Shown in pieces: positions 12,596 through 25,130 of a DNA stretch of 64,000 nucleotides. The translations under genes were made by a program, and so were the position numbers. The DNA comes from Dactylonectria macrodidyma (taxonomy: Eukaryota; Ascomycota; Sordariomycetes; Hypocreales; Nectriaceae): assembly GCA_020744425.1 (NCBI GenBank), contig JAGMUV010000025.1:868001-932000 (forward strand), in the 5' to 3' direction. A model generated the notes under the pieces. That model worked only from the letters and a program-made list of their open reading frames with translations, was not told where the DNA came from and made no database searches. The first letter of the stretch is position 1. The number at the start of each line of letters is the position of its first letter.

Positions 12596-12969
12596 TAAGC
12601 ACTCACTCTTGTGTAATTTGCACTTAACCCGTACCTTAAGTACTTCTATAGAAATCACCTAATAGTAGGTCTATTTAATTAAATCAGAATGCTATATAAT
12701 GCTATTAGTCTTCTTTTAAAAAAATCTAAAAACTCTAATCTTTATTTTTCTTATAATATTCTAACTTGTATTTTTATTTTAATATTTTAAACAGATTTAA
12801 TCAAAGAGATTATCTTTCTTTAAAGTATTAAGGGGCCTCTGAATCCCACTGTAAGTACCTGTAATACAGGTGGCCCAAGCTACTCCTATAGCGGCTAGCT
12901 AATTAAAACATTAGCCTGCGATTTTTTAAATGCAAATTACACTAAAGTGAGTGCTTAATAACCACGCTC

Positions 12970-14540
12970 TAAAATGTGTTAAATGGCCTACAGTGTAAAG
13001 CCTATTAGTAATCTGTTTACAAAGTCAGAAGGCGACTTCATTAAAAACTCTATATAAAAAAAACCCGCACTATTAATAATATAAGGGTGAACTTATAAAA
13101 GATCTAAAAGAGGCAAACTTATAGACATTTTTATTACTAAAATTCATAAAAAGCCGATTTTATAATTAATAATATATAAAAGAGATTATATTTAAATAAA
13201 ATATAGTATCTAATTTTAATTAAATTAATATAACTATTAGTAAATTTAAAAAGAGGGTTAAGTTATTATTAAAAAAGAAGACTATATATAACTATATTAA
13301 ATATAGATAGAATAACTATATTAATTATTAGTTAAACTATATATAAAAATAAAACTAGTTATTATATTATAATAAATAAAATGTAATAGTATTATTATTA
13401 GAATAGTAGAATAGTATTAATACTTATAGCTACTTAAGAGTTATAGAAAAAGAAGATAGAGGAAGTAGAGACAGATGTGCCAGCACTAGAGCGGCTATAG
13501 TAAAGGCGCAGGCCGAGCCTAAAAGAGGGAGAGGAGAGGGCGGTAGTAAAGGCAGTAGCGTTAGGCCCGTAGTACAGGTAGTAGGCGACGGTGAGGGCCC
13601 CGTTATTCAGGTAGTAGCGCAAGCGGCCAGGGATAGTAAGGGCTAAAAATAAGACCTGTAATCTCTATTAAAAGTAGGTCCTAAGAGAGATATTAAATGT
13701 ACAAGTAAGGAAGGCAGTATGATAAAGGAGCTAGTAGTAATAAGCAATAGTATATAATAATATAAAAAGGAGTGAGTATAAAGAGAAGTATATTTAAAAA
13801 GAAAAGGAAAGTAAGAGAAGAAATATAGTTAAAAAGTATTTTATTAATAAAGAAAAATTAAAGCTATAATATTATATAATATAATATATATTTTAATAAA
13901 AGAATAGTAATATATTACTTTATTAAAGTTTAGAATAAGAGATATTTAATATATTATTATAATAATTTAGAAAAAGTAAAATAAGACTATAAAATAATAA
14001 AATATTATTCTATATATAGTAAAAAGAAAATAATATATAATAATTAATATAAAATAGAACTATTTATTTATAACTTTAAATACTTATTTATTATATATTA
14101 AAAGTATTAAATAAGAATAATAATAAGTAAAGCTAAAGTATATATTAAAAGGAGGTATAATAATATTAGCTATTAAAAAGTAAAAGAAATTAGTATATTA
14201 ATTTAATTTATTCTAAGTATTAATAAAGACTAAGCTAGTATATAAAAGTAATTATTATTCTTATTTACTATTAAGCTAATTCTATATATTAAAATACTTA
14301 TATAAAGTAAATTAAAGCATAATATATACTTATATATTATAAAAGATATATAGTAAATATAAAAGCATTATTATACTAAGTATAGTTAGATTAATAAATA
14401 GAAGAAGAGAAGTAATATAAAAGAAAAAGCTTAGTAAGAATAAGTACTAATACTATAAAAGAGCAGTATATAATACTAGTAGTTTTATATATAAGAGTAT
14501 AGTAATTAGTAATTTAAGATTAGCTAGACTATTCTATTTA
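12970..14540. other. RIP-degraded sequence with a GC-richer patch
   Basis: AT-rich, CA/TG-depleted sequence. A patch at about 13,434-13,625 keeps G and C (GCGCAGGCCGAGCC and similar) and leaves 62 codons open on the minus strand, but its composition is simple-sequence-like and no domain is visible. It may belong to the upstream part of the degraded ORF that follows. Confidence 0.4.
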
Positions 14541-14551
14541 GTAATAAAAGG

Positions 14552-17045
14552 ATGGATAAAGATAAAGCCAGCTATTAAGCTGAGTTTATTATAGCTATAT
14601 AATAAAAGGCTTAATAGGCGTTTAAAAGCGAGGCTAATACTTAGATCTAAAATACTAGTAATAAGTAAGAGGCTGAGAAGTAGTTAAAGCAAACTGGATA
14701 GCTAGAGTATTTAGCCTATATTAATAAGGCCTAGTTATAAAAGTAAGTATTATAGTTAATTAAGAAGAAGGAGCTAGTATTATAAAAGATATAAGAGATT
14801 TTTAAATGCATATTAAATAATGCATATATAAATACTAGCTATTATAATCTAAGTATAGCTAAGTTATTCGAAATTAAATAAAAGGAGGTTACTATTATAC
14901 TTAGTAAGCTATTTAAAGAGATTATAGAGCTAGATATATAAGAGCGATATAAGGAGCAGTAGTAGATTATAATATGCATTTAGGTGCGATTAAAGGTATA
15001 GGAGAAGTAAGAGAGGGGGGAGAGAGAGAAGAAGGAGGTTAAAGGGAGTAATATAAATAATATAAACACAGACGATATAGACACAGATAATATAAACACA
15101 GATAACATAAATAATACTAATAATACAGATATGGATTATATAGAGGATTTAAAAGAATTAAATAACTCTAATAATAATAAAAACAGAGGCTAATATAAGT
15201 ATTAAAATAAAAAGCTGCTATACTATATAACTATTTAATAGGAAAAGGCATAACGTACTCCACATGCGAGTGCAACAAACCAGCGAGTGCAACACTTAAG
15301 CATGTCTTAGTGTTTTATACCTTTAACTAATATTTATAAAAGAAATTCTTAAAAATTCAAACTAAGCCTAAAATAGCTAATATTTTTAAATAAAGTTAAT
15401 TAGCTAAGTATATTTATAAAGAAAATTTTCTAAATTTTATTTAATTTTTTTTAATAAAGTTATTAAGAAAAATCTTATTAGCACTGTATAGTTACTTATT
15501 TCTTTATATAGGAAATTAATTAAAATTTTAAGAAAATTCTTATATATTTTCTCTTATGTTTAAATACTTAATAATATTTTTTGTAGATTTTTATGAATTA
15601 AATATCCTATTTTAGAAAGTTATATATTGCTATTTTTAGCTGTACAGTGCAGTGTTATACTCGCTGGTTTGTTGCACTCGCATGTGGAGTACGTTAAGCT
15701 ATATTTAAATAAAGTATTATATAGATTATAGCTAAAACTAATACTATTAGCTGATTTATAAATAAATAATTAGAATAGTATTATTTAAATACTATTATTA
15801 AGTTTTTTAACTATTTATTAAAGACTGGCTAGTATTATAATAATATTATAATTAGTATATTAATTATTATAAGGCTAGATACTAATAGAGAGTGAGTTAT
15901 AATTACTAATTATATATTAGTATTATTTACTATTATTAAGAGATCTCAGTATTTAGTTTTATATTAGTCTATATTAAAATAATATTACTAGATTATATAA
16001 TTATAATAGACTATAGACTAGTAAAAGGCTAAGGAAAAGGCTAATAGGTTATTTTATATTATATAAAAGAAGGTATAGTGATTTATAACCTAAATGTTTA
16101 ATTAAAAGGAGGCTAATTTAATATTAATAAATTAGATTATTAATATATAAATATATAATATAAAGATCTAATTTATAATACTTAATAATAAGAAGATTAA
16201 TTAGGTTAGTAATAAGATTAAGTATAGTAAAGTTAAAATTAGTATAAATAAAATATTAAATATTATATATAATATAATAACTAAAGTATAGTAAATATTA
16301 GTTAAGTTAATTATAATAACTATAAAAGCACTATATTTAATAGATTAGTAAGAGTTAAAGTAAGAAAGAGAAAATAAAAAGAGAGTAAATAAAATGGATA
16401 AGCTATTAATTTATAATATATTACTAAGAATCCTATAGTTATAAATTAAAGACTAATATAATAAGAGTATATTAAAGTATTCATTTTTATAAAATAAGGC
16501 TAATTAACTATAGATTAAAATAGAGAATAAGTAAGTAATAAAATAATTAGCTAAGTTAGTATAATAATAAGAAGTATAAATAAGTAAGTTAATAAATTCT
16601 AAGTTTTTATACTAAGGCTAAGCTATTTAAGAATATAATTAAAAGATTAAAAAGTTTTAAAAGTTAATATAAATTATTATATATATTATAAAGAGTTAAT
16701 TAATATATAAACTTAAGTTATTAAAGTTATATATATAAAATATAATAAATAGTAAAATATAAAATATTTTTATTTATAAAATAATAATATATTTTATAAT
16801 TATATATTATAAAGGGTTTTATAAGTTATTTAAAACTAAAGTAATTTATTAGTTTTTATTTTATAAAGTAAGAGAGTTATTAATATAATATATATAGTTA
16901 GTATTACTATTTTAATAGAATATATAAAAAATAATTAAAAAAAAAAAGATAAGTATATTTTTATAAATTAATAAAGTAATAAGAGAGAATAGAAGAAAGG
17001 AAAAGAATATAAGTATAATAATAAGTAGTTTTAAAATATAAGTAA
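14552..17045 (+). pseudogene. RIP-inactivated large ORF, possibly of the fungal RecQ-helicase-like repeat family
   Basis: From ATG 14,552 one frame can be followed for several hundred codons if TAA/TAG/TGA are read as former Gln or Trp. There are no obvious frameshifts before the TIR element inserted at 15,253-15,694, and the frame resumes beyond it. The N-terminal ~230 codons are Gln/Lys-rich and end in an Asp/Asn/Thr repeat (about 15,055-15,130). Further on are the blocks LLIYNI (about 16,400) and, near 16,790-16,910, IYYKGFYKLFKTKVIY then ELLIQYIQLVLLFQQ. From memory this pattern resembles the region before the helicase part of large fungal telomere/repeat-associated RecQ-like proteins. 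No helicase motifs are visible before the LTR at 17,710, so the gene is probably truncated. The family assignment is tentative. Confidence 0.4.
15253..15694. mobile_element. TA-flanked TIR element, copy 1 (442 bp)
   Basis: Flanked by TA on both sides (15,251-15,252 and 15,695-15,696). The ends are ACGTACTCCACATGCGAGTG and its complement, with about 40 bp of near-perfect inverted repeat. Each arm carries two GCGAGT motifs 17 bp apart. The arms keep intact CA and TG inside heavily RIP-mutated surroundings, so insertion came after the host sequence was mutated. The interior is AT-rich with no ORF. Confidence 0.8.
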
Positions 17046-17709
17046 AAGAGGAGAAAAAGGTAAAGAAGGAAGCTAAGAGCTAGTAAAAAGAGGCAAAGAA
17101 ATAAGAAAAAAAGGAAAAGTAAAGAAGAAGAGTAAGAGAGAATATAAGGATAGGTAAAGGGGGGGAGGAGGGGAGTGAAGAAGGTTAGGAGATAGTAAAT
17201 AGTGAGAGAGAGAGGGAGGATAATAAAGGCGAGAGAGAGAATAATAAAAGTAAGATAGTAAAGAGTGAAGAAGAGTAAGAAGAATAAGATGGCTATAATA
17301 GAAATAAAGTACTAAATATACTTAAAGTAATACTAAAGCTAGAAGAAGATTTAAAAAAAAAGGCTATATTTATATAATAGTTTTATAAGCTTAAATAAAT
17401 AAATAACTAAGCTTAGTATATATTATAATAATATAATACTAAGTATTCTAAATATATATTAAATATTAATATATAATAATATATTATAATTAGTATTTTT
17501 AATTAGTATTTTAATAAAGTATTTAATAATAATACTAATAATAGATTTAATAATAGTAATAATAAGTTAATTAGTAATTTAATTAATAATATATATAATT
17601 TATAAGCTAAGTATAAATTATATATAAAAAGTTAATATATATATAGATATTTAAATAAGGCGATTTAAATATAATATATAATTAAGAATAGTTTTATAAA
17701 GTTAGTATA
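17046..17709. other. purine-rich low-complexity and AT-rich sequence
   Basis: About 17,040-17,290 is a strand-biased AG-rich tract (GAGAGAGAGGGAGG and similar), perhaps a former charged low-complexity coding region. 17,300-17,709 is AT-rich. No domain is recognisable. Confidence 0.4.
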
Positions 17710-18726
17710 TATTAAAAGTTATTAAGTAATAAAAGTATAAGTTTATAGCTTATATAAGGATATTTTTATAAAGAATAATAAAGTAAAAGGTATATAAAGA
17801 TAAGAGTGTTTTATTTAAAGATAGTGTATTATAGTTTATATTAATAGTGTATAATTCTATTATATAAGGAAATAAGCTCTAGGAGTAACGTACTTAATAA
17901 GTGAGTAAGCTAAACAAGCGAGTGGGCCACTTTGAAATTTTCTAGTATTTATACTTTAAATGAAAATATCTTTAAAATATTCTCTAAAATTAAAACTAAG
18001 AGTAAAATAGCTAATATTATAAAAATAGCTCTATTATATATTAAAAAATAAATATGAATTTTCTTAGCTTTTTCAAAAAATTACTTAATAAGCTATATTA
18101 AAAATGCTTATTCGTACTATATACCTAGCTATTTCTATATAAAGGAATTTTTTTAAAATTTAAAAAAATGATTATATAGTTTTCTTTTTAATTCAATAAT
18201 TAAAATTATTTTTATTTTATTTTTAATAATTCGATAGTTAGTTTTAAAAATTTAAAGTTTAGCTCTTTTTAGTGTACAGTATTCGTGGCCTACTCGCTTG
18301 TTTAGCTCACTCACTTATTAAGTACGATAGTCCTTCTTTTATAGACAAATTGAGCCAGCAAATATATAGTCACTAAGACATAAGATATACCATTAAGAAG
18401 CCCAAAAATTCAGCTATTTAGTAGTATTATTTTTGTAATTATATGTTAAGGAAATGCCGAGATATTTTGATTTTAAATCACGGAGGAATTAAAAGCTTTG
18501 ATTATAAAGCAAAATTGCCTGATTTCAAAGCACGGACTAATATTAGGCCGATTAGCTATGATTGGTTATATAGTGTGAACAGTGTTATTAATACTGTATT
18601 TTAGTATATTTAAATAGGATTTTATATAGAATTTTTAAGCTTATAATAAAGCTTAAAACTTAGCTTATTAAAGGAGATATATATATTTATATATTTATTT
18701 GGGTTTAACAGCCTCCTTTAAATATA
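17710..18726 (-). repeat. 3' LTR of copia family 2 (about 575 bp), carrying a TIR element
   Basis: On the minus strand it starts TGTTAAACCC at 18,726, directly after the polypurine tract AAAGGAGGC, and ends near TTTTAATA at 17,710. It aligns over its whole length, inverted, with the solo LTR at 27,569-28,127, which gives the ends and shows that 17,888-18,327 (plus one TA) is an insertion. Confidence 0.82.
17888..18327. mobile_element. TA-flanked TIR element, copy 2 (440 bp)
   Basis: Ends ACGTACTTAATAAGTGAG and the complement of CGTACTTAATAAGTGAG; TA at 17,886-17,887 and 18,328-18,329. The homologous solo LTR near 27,947-27,955 shows the empty site with a single TA, so the TA duplication and both ends are directly verified. 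Each arm has two (G)CGAGT-type motifs 17 bp apart. The interior is AT-rich with no ORF. Confidence 0.88.
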
Positions 18727-18962
18727 TAAGGATTATAAATCTTCTTTTTATAGCTTATATATTTTTCAGTATTTATTTAAAGAGAAAAATAACTCTTTTT
18801 CTTATTTTTTAATTTTTAAATTATTTTAAGAAAAAAAATAAACCTTTTTTATTTCTTTTTATTTTTAAGTATTAATATTAAGAATTATTTATTTATTAAT
18901 AAGAGAAAATATATATTAAAAACTCTTTAAAAGAAAACCAGATATAAATAAGTAAAAACTCT

Positions 18963-21767
18963 TTATAAAATGTCTTTATAATTTTCTAAAGATAGATAAT
19001 TTCTTAGTCTTAGAAATTCTATACTTCTTAGGACTTTAATAAAGAAATTAGCTATATTATCTTTACTTTTTATATAGAAAAGCCTTATATTGCCTTTTTT
19101 GACTTTATCTTTAGTAAAGTGATATACAATATCTATATGTTTAGATTTCTTAAAATATGAAGAATTTTCTGCTAATTTTCTAGTAGCTTTATTATTAGTT
19201 AAAATAGGAGGTATAGCCTTATTATAACTTAAAGAAAGCTCTTTATTTATATATTTATATATATTATTAGGGGATTTAGCTTCTTTAACTGCCTTCTTTA
19301 AGGCTATATACTCAGCTTCATAAGAGCTATTAGTAACGCATTTTTACTTACTAGAATTCCAGCTTATTAAATTATTATATAAATAAAAACAGTAGCTATT
19401 TACTGATTTTTTATCTTATATATCAGAGGCCCAGTCAGTATCACTATAGCCTCTTATCATATTATTTAGTGAGTTTTCTGAAAAATTACAGTCATAATAT
19501 AAACCTAAATCCTGATTATTATTTAAATATTTCTAAATTAATTCTAAAGCCTTAAAATGAGTATTATCTAGCTTAAAAGCAAATTTAAATAGATTTATAA
19601 CACTATAACTTATATTAGGTCTAGTTTTCATAGCTGGATATAATAAGAAACCTATTTCTTATTGAAATAATAGTATATCTTCTTTAAAAGGGTCTATATT
19701 GGCTTTAATAAGCTTATTTCCTACTATAGAAAGTACTTTAGAAGTTCTAATATTTAATTTATTATATTTTATATATATATTTTTTATATATTTAGACTGG
19801 GAGATATATATGCTCTTTTTATCTCTATTAATAAAGATATTCATTCTTAAAAAGTCTTATATATCTTCTAAAGATTGGATTTTTAAGTCTTTAGAAAGAT
19901 TATTAAATGTATTATTTATATTTTTATTAGATGGACTAATAAAAATTAAATCATCTACGTAGCTTATAATAGCTATTTTTAAGATATTATTTATAAATAT
20001 TCCTTTATTATAAAGTATAGGAAAAAATCTTAGTTTTTCTAGTAATTTAGCTAGAAAAATATACCAAAGTCTAGGACTTTGTTTTAATCCATATAAAGCT
20101 TTATTTAGTTTTAAAACTAATTCTTCTTTATTTATTTTATTAATATTAATATTTATTTCCTTATTTATTAAGTTATTTTTAATAAGAAAATTTAATATAA
20201 ATTCTTTAAATCCAGTAAGAAATATAGTATATATTTCTTTATCTATTTCTGTATGAATAAATGCATTTTTAATATTAAATTGCTTTATAAACCAGCCTTT
20301 TCTAATAGCTATTATTAAAAGAATTTTTATAGTTTTAAGTCTAGAAGTAATAGTAAAGGTTTTAGTAAAATCAAGATTTAATATTTAATTAAATCCTTAA
20401 ATAACCCATCTAGACTTATATTTAATTATATTATTATTAGAATCAGTTTTTATTTTATAAACCCAGCAGTCTTTTACAGCCTTTCTATCCTTTAGAAAGG
20501 TAGATAATAAAAAGGTTTTTTATAATAATATTTCAGAAATTTCAGATTTTATAGAAATTATCCATTCTTCTTTTTCTAGAGAATTTAAAGCATTTTTATA
20601 ATTATAAGGCTCTATTATATTATTTTCTATTATTAGAGCTATTAAAGAGGGAAATTCTTTATATGCTTTATAATATTCAGTTAGCTTTTTAAGTATATTA
20701 ACTAAAAAAGTTACCTTTTTATTATTATTAAGAGGATTTAAATCTTCTTTTTCTTTATTAATTATAGCTTCTTTATTCTCTTTATTTAAAAACATATTTT
20801 CTAGAATAATAATATCTTTAGAAATTATTAACTTATGTTTTTTATAATCCCATATTTTATATATATTATTACTATTATAAAATCTAATAATTATGCCTTT
20901 ATAAGCTCTAGTTTCTAATTTACTAATGGGATTTTTATTTTTATAATAAACTATAGATCCTATAGTTTTTATATTTTCATAGTCTTCTAATTTTAAAACT
21001 ATATTATCTTTTTCTTCTATAGGAGTTTTATAATTAATAGAAGAATAAGGAGTTTTATTATATATTTCTACTATAGTTAATAGTATTTCTCCTTATAAAT
21101 ATAAAGGAATATTAGCTATATATATAATAGACCTTATTTTATTTAATAAAGTCCTATTTATTCTTTCAGGGCCCCTATTAGTTTCATAAGTATAAGGAGG
21201 TGAAAAGTTATATATAATTCCTTTTTCTTTATAGTAATTATTTAAATTATAAGTAAATTCTTTAGCATTATCTAAAAATAATTCTTTTATAGTTATTTTA
21301 TTATTATTATTTTCAATTTCTACTTTATAATCTTTAAAAGCTTTTAAAGCTTCTTTTCTATTATATAATAAATAAGCCTTTAAGTATTTAGTTCCTTTAT
21401 CTAGAAAAGTAATAAAATATTTATATTTATTATAAGTAACAGGCTTTATAGGTCTATAAATATCAGTAGATATTTTATCTAAAAATTTATATTTATTATA
21501 AGTTATTTTATTAACTTTATTAGTAGCTTTAGCTTTAAAACAGCTTTCGCACTATATTACTTTAATAATAGATTCTTTATTAATCTTTATTTTATAACTA
21601 TTATTTTTATATTTAATAGTATATAACTTAAGAAGATATTTTCTTAAAGTTTTAATATTTAAATAGCTTAGTCTTAAATGCTACTTATATAAATCAATAG
21701 TTATTATTTTAGTATTATTATTATTATTAATAATATTATAATTATTATAATTATTATTATTATTATA

Positions 21768-21817
<50 letters not shown>

Positions 21818-21866
21818 GATTATTATTATTATTATTATTATTATTATAATTATGATTATGATTATG

Positions 21867-21908
<42 letters not shown>

Positions 21909-23390
21909 ATTTAATATAAATCAAGAAGTATCTTCTCTTTTTCTTTTATATATAATAGTAGGAATAATGTATAAGTTATTAATTTTAAAACCTTTAGTTA
22001 TTAAATATCTTTCTTTAAATAAAAGAATATCATTATTTAATATATATGTTACTATATTTTTTAAGTAAGATTAGCTAATAATATTAATGCTTAATTATAA
22101 TATAAAATAGCAGGTTTTTAATATAAATATCTTATTAGTTAAAAACTAAATAACTAGATTTTCACAGCCTTTTATAACTATAGAAGGTGCTTTTCCCCAT
22201 CTTACTATTTTATATATTTCCTTATAGTTTTTTAAATATTTTTTACTAGAAATAATATGCTTAGTAGCTCCTATATTTAATATAAAATTTAATATATTTT
22301 TATTTTTATTAATTAAAGGAGAATTTACCTTAAATTCTTTATAAATTTTAATAAAATGAGATAAATTGGAAATTATAGGTCCTATAAGTTTATTAATATA
22401 TTTTTCTTTAAAAGATTGATTTTTAAAGTTATAGTTATTACTTATAGATAAATTCATATCTGTTTCTTTTTCTAGATCTAAATCTAAGTCTTCTAAGTCT
22501 TTTAAACTAGAAGAATAAGATATAGTAAAAGAATCTGGTTTATTTATTATTTGCTTATCTAAAATCAGATTTTTAGTAGCTATAAGAAGGTCTTCTTCTC
22601 TTTTTTCTCTTTCTTCTCTTTTATTATTAGGTTTTTCTGTTTCTTTTTCTTTATAAAGAGATTTCTTTTCTTTAGAAAAAGGTTTCTTATTTTTTATAAT
22701 TTTAAAGCTTTTTGGAGCTTTATTAAAATGTAAAAAATAACAATCCTTATTTAAATGCCCTTTTAATTTACAATAAGAGCATTTTAAAGCAATTCTCTTC
22801 TTTTTTCAGGGTTTTTTATTAAGAAAAAATGCTTTTTCACTAGAATTTTCAAGCCTTTTAGATTCATCTAGTAAACTAGAAAATAAGGATTCCAAAGTAT
22901 AATAATTTGGATTATTTCTTAGAGCTTGAGAAATGCTAGTTATATAGCTAGAAAAGCTATTATCTAGATTATATAAAATCCAGGTTATAATCACTTTTTC
23001 AAGAATTTCAATTTCCCTACTAAGTAATTCATCTTTTAATTCCTTTATTTTATTAAAATATTTCTCAATAAAAAGATCTTCTAAGCTTAAATTAAAGAAT
23101 TCCTTAATTAAAAGAAATTCAGAAGTAAAGCCAGAGGAATTATAAAGATTTTTTAAAGAATCCCAAGCATCTTTAGTATTATTATAATACTTAATTTATA
23201 ATAAAGGTCCGTCTTCGATTAAAAGACGAATTATTACTAAGGTTTCTTCTGATTTTAGATAATTTACTATAGAAATAGCATTTATAAGCTTTTCTTTAGT
23301 TAGAAAGGCTTCTGTTCTAAGACACTAAGTGATATAATTCTCAGTACCCTTTAATTTAGGAATAGAGAAATTCTTCTCAGAATTAACCAT
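18963..23390 (-). pseudogene. copia family 2 gag-pol, single frame of 1,476 codons with about a dozen stops
   Basis: One minus-strand frame runs from ATG 23,390 to TAA 18,963 with no frameshift. Domains in order: gag of the copia type (MVNSEKNFSIPKLKGTENYI at the start), a CX2C zinc knuckle (CSYCKLKGHLNKDC, about 22,745-22,790), protease (ILNIGATKHI, decayed from the usual DSGA, about 22,255-22,290), an Asn-rich tract (21,717-21,905), GAG-pre-integrase and integrase (about 20,800-21,690), reverse transcriptase (ALYGLKQSPRLWY and an intact YVDDL near 19,955) and RNase H (SSYEAEY near 19,320). Internal stops sit where the family has Gln or Trp, as C-to-T mutation predicts. It encodes the particle and copying proteins of a retrotransposon and is inactive as it stands, though far better preserved than its neighbours. 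Confidence 0.88.
21717..21905 (-). repeat. in-frame Asn/His-coding trinucleotide microsatellite in copia pol
   Basis: About 190 bp of ATT/TTA repeat with TGATTA interruptions. In the minus-strand gag-pol frame it reads AAT (Asn) with occasional CAT (His) and TAT (Tyr), giving about 60 almost pure Asn codons between protease and integrase. It keeps the frame. Confidence 0.8.
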
Positions 23391-25130
23391 TTTTTCTAAT
23401 TTTTTATTGATTTTTAATAGGAATTTTTGTATTTTTTCTTTTGTTATCTACCCCCCGACGATTTAGCCACTACTTGCGCATTAATATCCCTCTGATCTAT
23501 CTTATCCCTCCTCTTATCTATAGTCATCTTCCTTCTTTAATATAAGTAGGTTCTTTTTGCTCTATACTACTTACTAAGGGTCTTATTTGCCTATCAAAGG
23601 ATCTGGTTCTTAGACTTTAATAATACTATTTAATGCATTATTGCCTTTATTTTCTTAGTAAATGACTTAAGTGCTTTAATAATTAATACTAAAGAGCTGC
23701 TTTAATGCCCTATAACTTATCTTTTAAAGTATTTAGATTATAAACTGGCTTTAAGTACTATCTTTAGAGTCTTTAAGACCTAAGGGTTAGAAAGGCTAAC
23801 CTTCTCTATAGCTAGTGTTAGAGTCTGTAGTTATATATTAAGCTTTAATATAACATTTTCTAAGTTTAAGAGAATAAGTCTAGCCCTTTAAAAACCTCCT
23901 TTAATATTATTCATTATTATAGTAACTGCGTAAGTAGTATAGAAGGCTAGGAAGAACCCAGTCCTTAAAACATAGGTTATAGAGCATTTAATTAATTACT
24001 TAATTATTTAACTATAGGCTATTTTAAGTAGCTTAAAGCACCCAATATTAAGAGGCTAAAGTAAGTAAGATAAATAAGGCAGTATATAAAGCGTAATAAT
24101 GTAGTCTTTTTATAATATTTCTTAAAGTTAATAGAATAGTAGCTTTTATACTTATTAAGGATTAAAAGATAATAATAACTAATTAATTAATTCTTTATAT
24201 ATTAATTAAAGTGCTTAAGCTACTTAAGACTTATCTTATTATTAGTCTAGTTATTTTAAGTTATTATAATAGTTTAATTACTTAGGAGGTTGCTTTTTTA
24301 ATATTAATTAGTAAAGTAATATTAGCTTATAACTATAATAAATAGCTAGATTGCTTAGCCTTTTATATTAATTGCTTAAATAACTATAACCTATTTTTAA
24401 TTTTTAAGTTATACTAATTTTAGGTTTCTATACCTTTCTATACTTATAATAACTATTCTACTTATAATAAGGCCTATTATAAAGCTAATCTTATTAAAAT
24501 TATAAATATTAATAAGATTAATATTATACTTTATAATTATATTCTTTATAAACCTAAACTAATTATAAATAATAATTAGATCTTTATATTTAGCCTTTTA
24601 ATAATTATATTTATAAAAAAATATATCTTAAGCTCTTAGTATTACTTAATAAAGTTAGAAGCCTAGCACTTACTAATAAGTAATGCATTATAGTTAGCAA
24701 GCAGTCAGTTAGCTATTTCTTTAATATTATATAGTTATAGAAGAAATCCTTATAAATCTAAGTCAAGAATGAATTAAATAATAATCTATTCCTCTAGATC
24801 GGATAGCTAATGCGATTAGGGAATCCAATTGTGTCAAGATTGAATGCTATTCTATTAGCGATGCAGCCTCAGCTTAGAGACTTTATAGATGCTAGTAGCT
24901 TATTAGAGACTTAGTTTCGGGTCATTTTAAAGGGCTTAAAGGGCTAGAAGAGTTCTAGCCTTAGTATTTTGCTATAGTATGCTAAGTAATTGAGATTGGA
25001 TTAATAAAATAGAAAGTTAGGTATAAGTAGAGAAAAGTGCGTTATATACTTGGATGCGTTGTATGCTTATTAAGTACGTTACTCTTATTAAAAGATCTTA
25101 TAAATAGTACTTTCTATAATAGTATTTATT
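23391..25130. other. RIP-degraded sequence beyond the 5' end of copia family 2
   Basis: No LTR is found to the right of the gag start, where the 5' LTR should be. At about 23,450-23,460 (CCCCCCGACGATTTAGCC) the sequence changes character to CA/TG-poor DNA, so the element is probably truncated or interrupted there. A lone CTTATTAAGTACGTTA near 25,065-25,080 matches one end of the TA-flanked TIR family without a partner. No family could be read from the rest. Confidence 0.4.

Larger units (their letters stand above)
7048..12969. mobile_element. non-autonomous TIR element (net ~386 bp, hAT-like), split by a copia insertion
   Basis: The two ends are inverted repeats about 40 bp long. GAGCGTG at 7,048 continues to 7,064, resumes after the copia element at 12,601 and reaches GTGTAATTTGCA near 12,622. 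The right arm is the complement, from TGCAAATTACAC (about 12,931) to CACGCTC at 12,969. The flanks are nearly identical short direct repeats, TAAAAATG on the left and TAAAATG on the right, as expected for a 7-8 bp target duplication with one A gained or lost. Removing the copia element and its duplication leaves about 386 bp with no ORF. The hAT assignment rests only on the duplication length. Confidence 0.65.

Noticed and set aside
13434..13622. 62-codon minus-strand frame in a GC-richer patch
   Set aside because: Tyr/Ser-rich simple composition, no start context and no domain; probably a less mutated simple-sequence tract.
23391..23600. 5' LTR of copia family 2
   Set aside because: No sequence matching the LTR ends TGTTAAACC or TTCTAACA, and no tRNA-primer-like site, occurs to the right of the gag start. 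Truncation is more likely.
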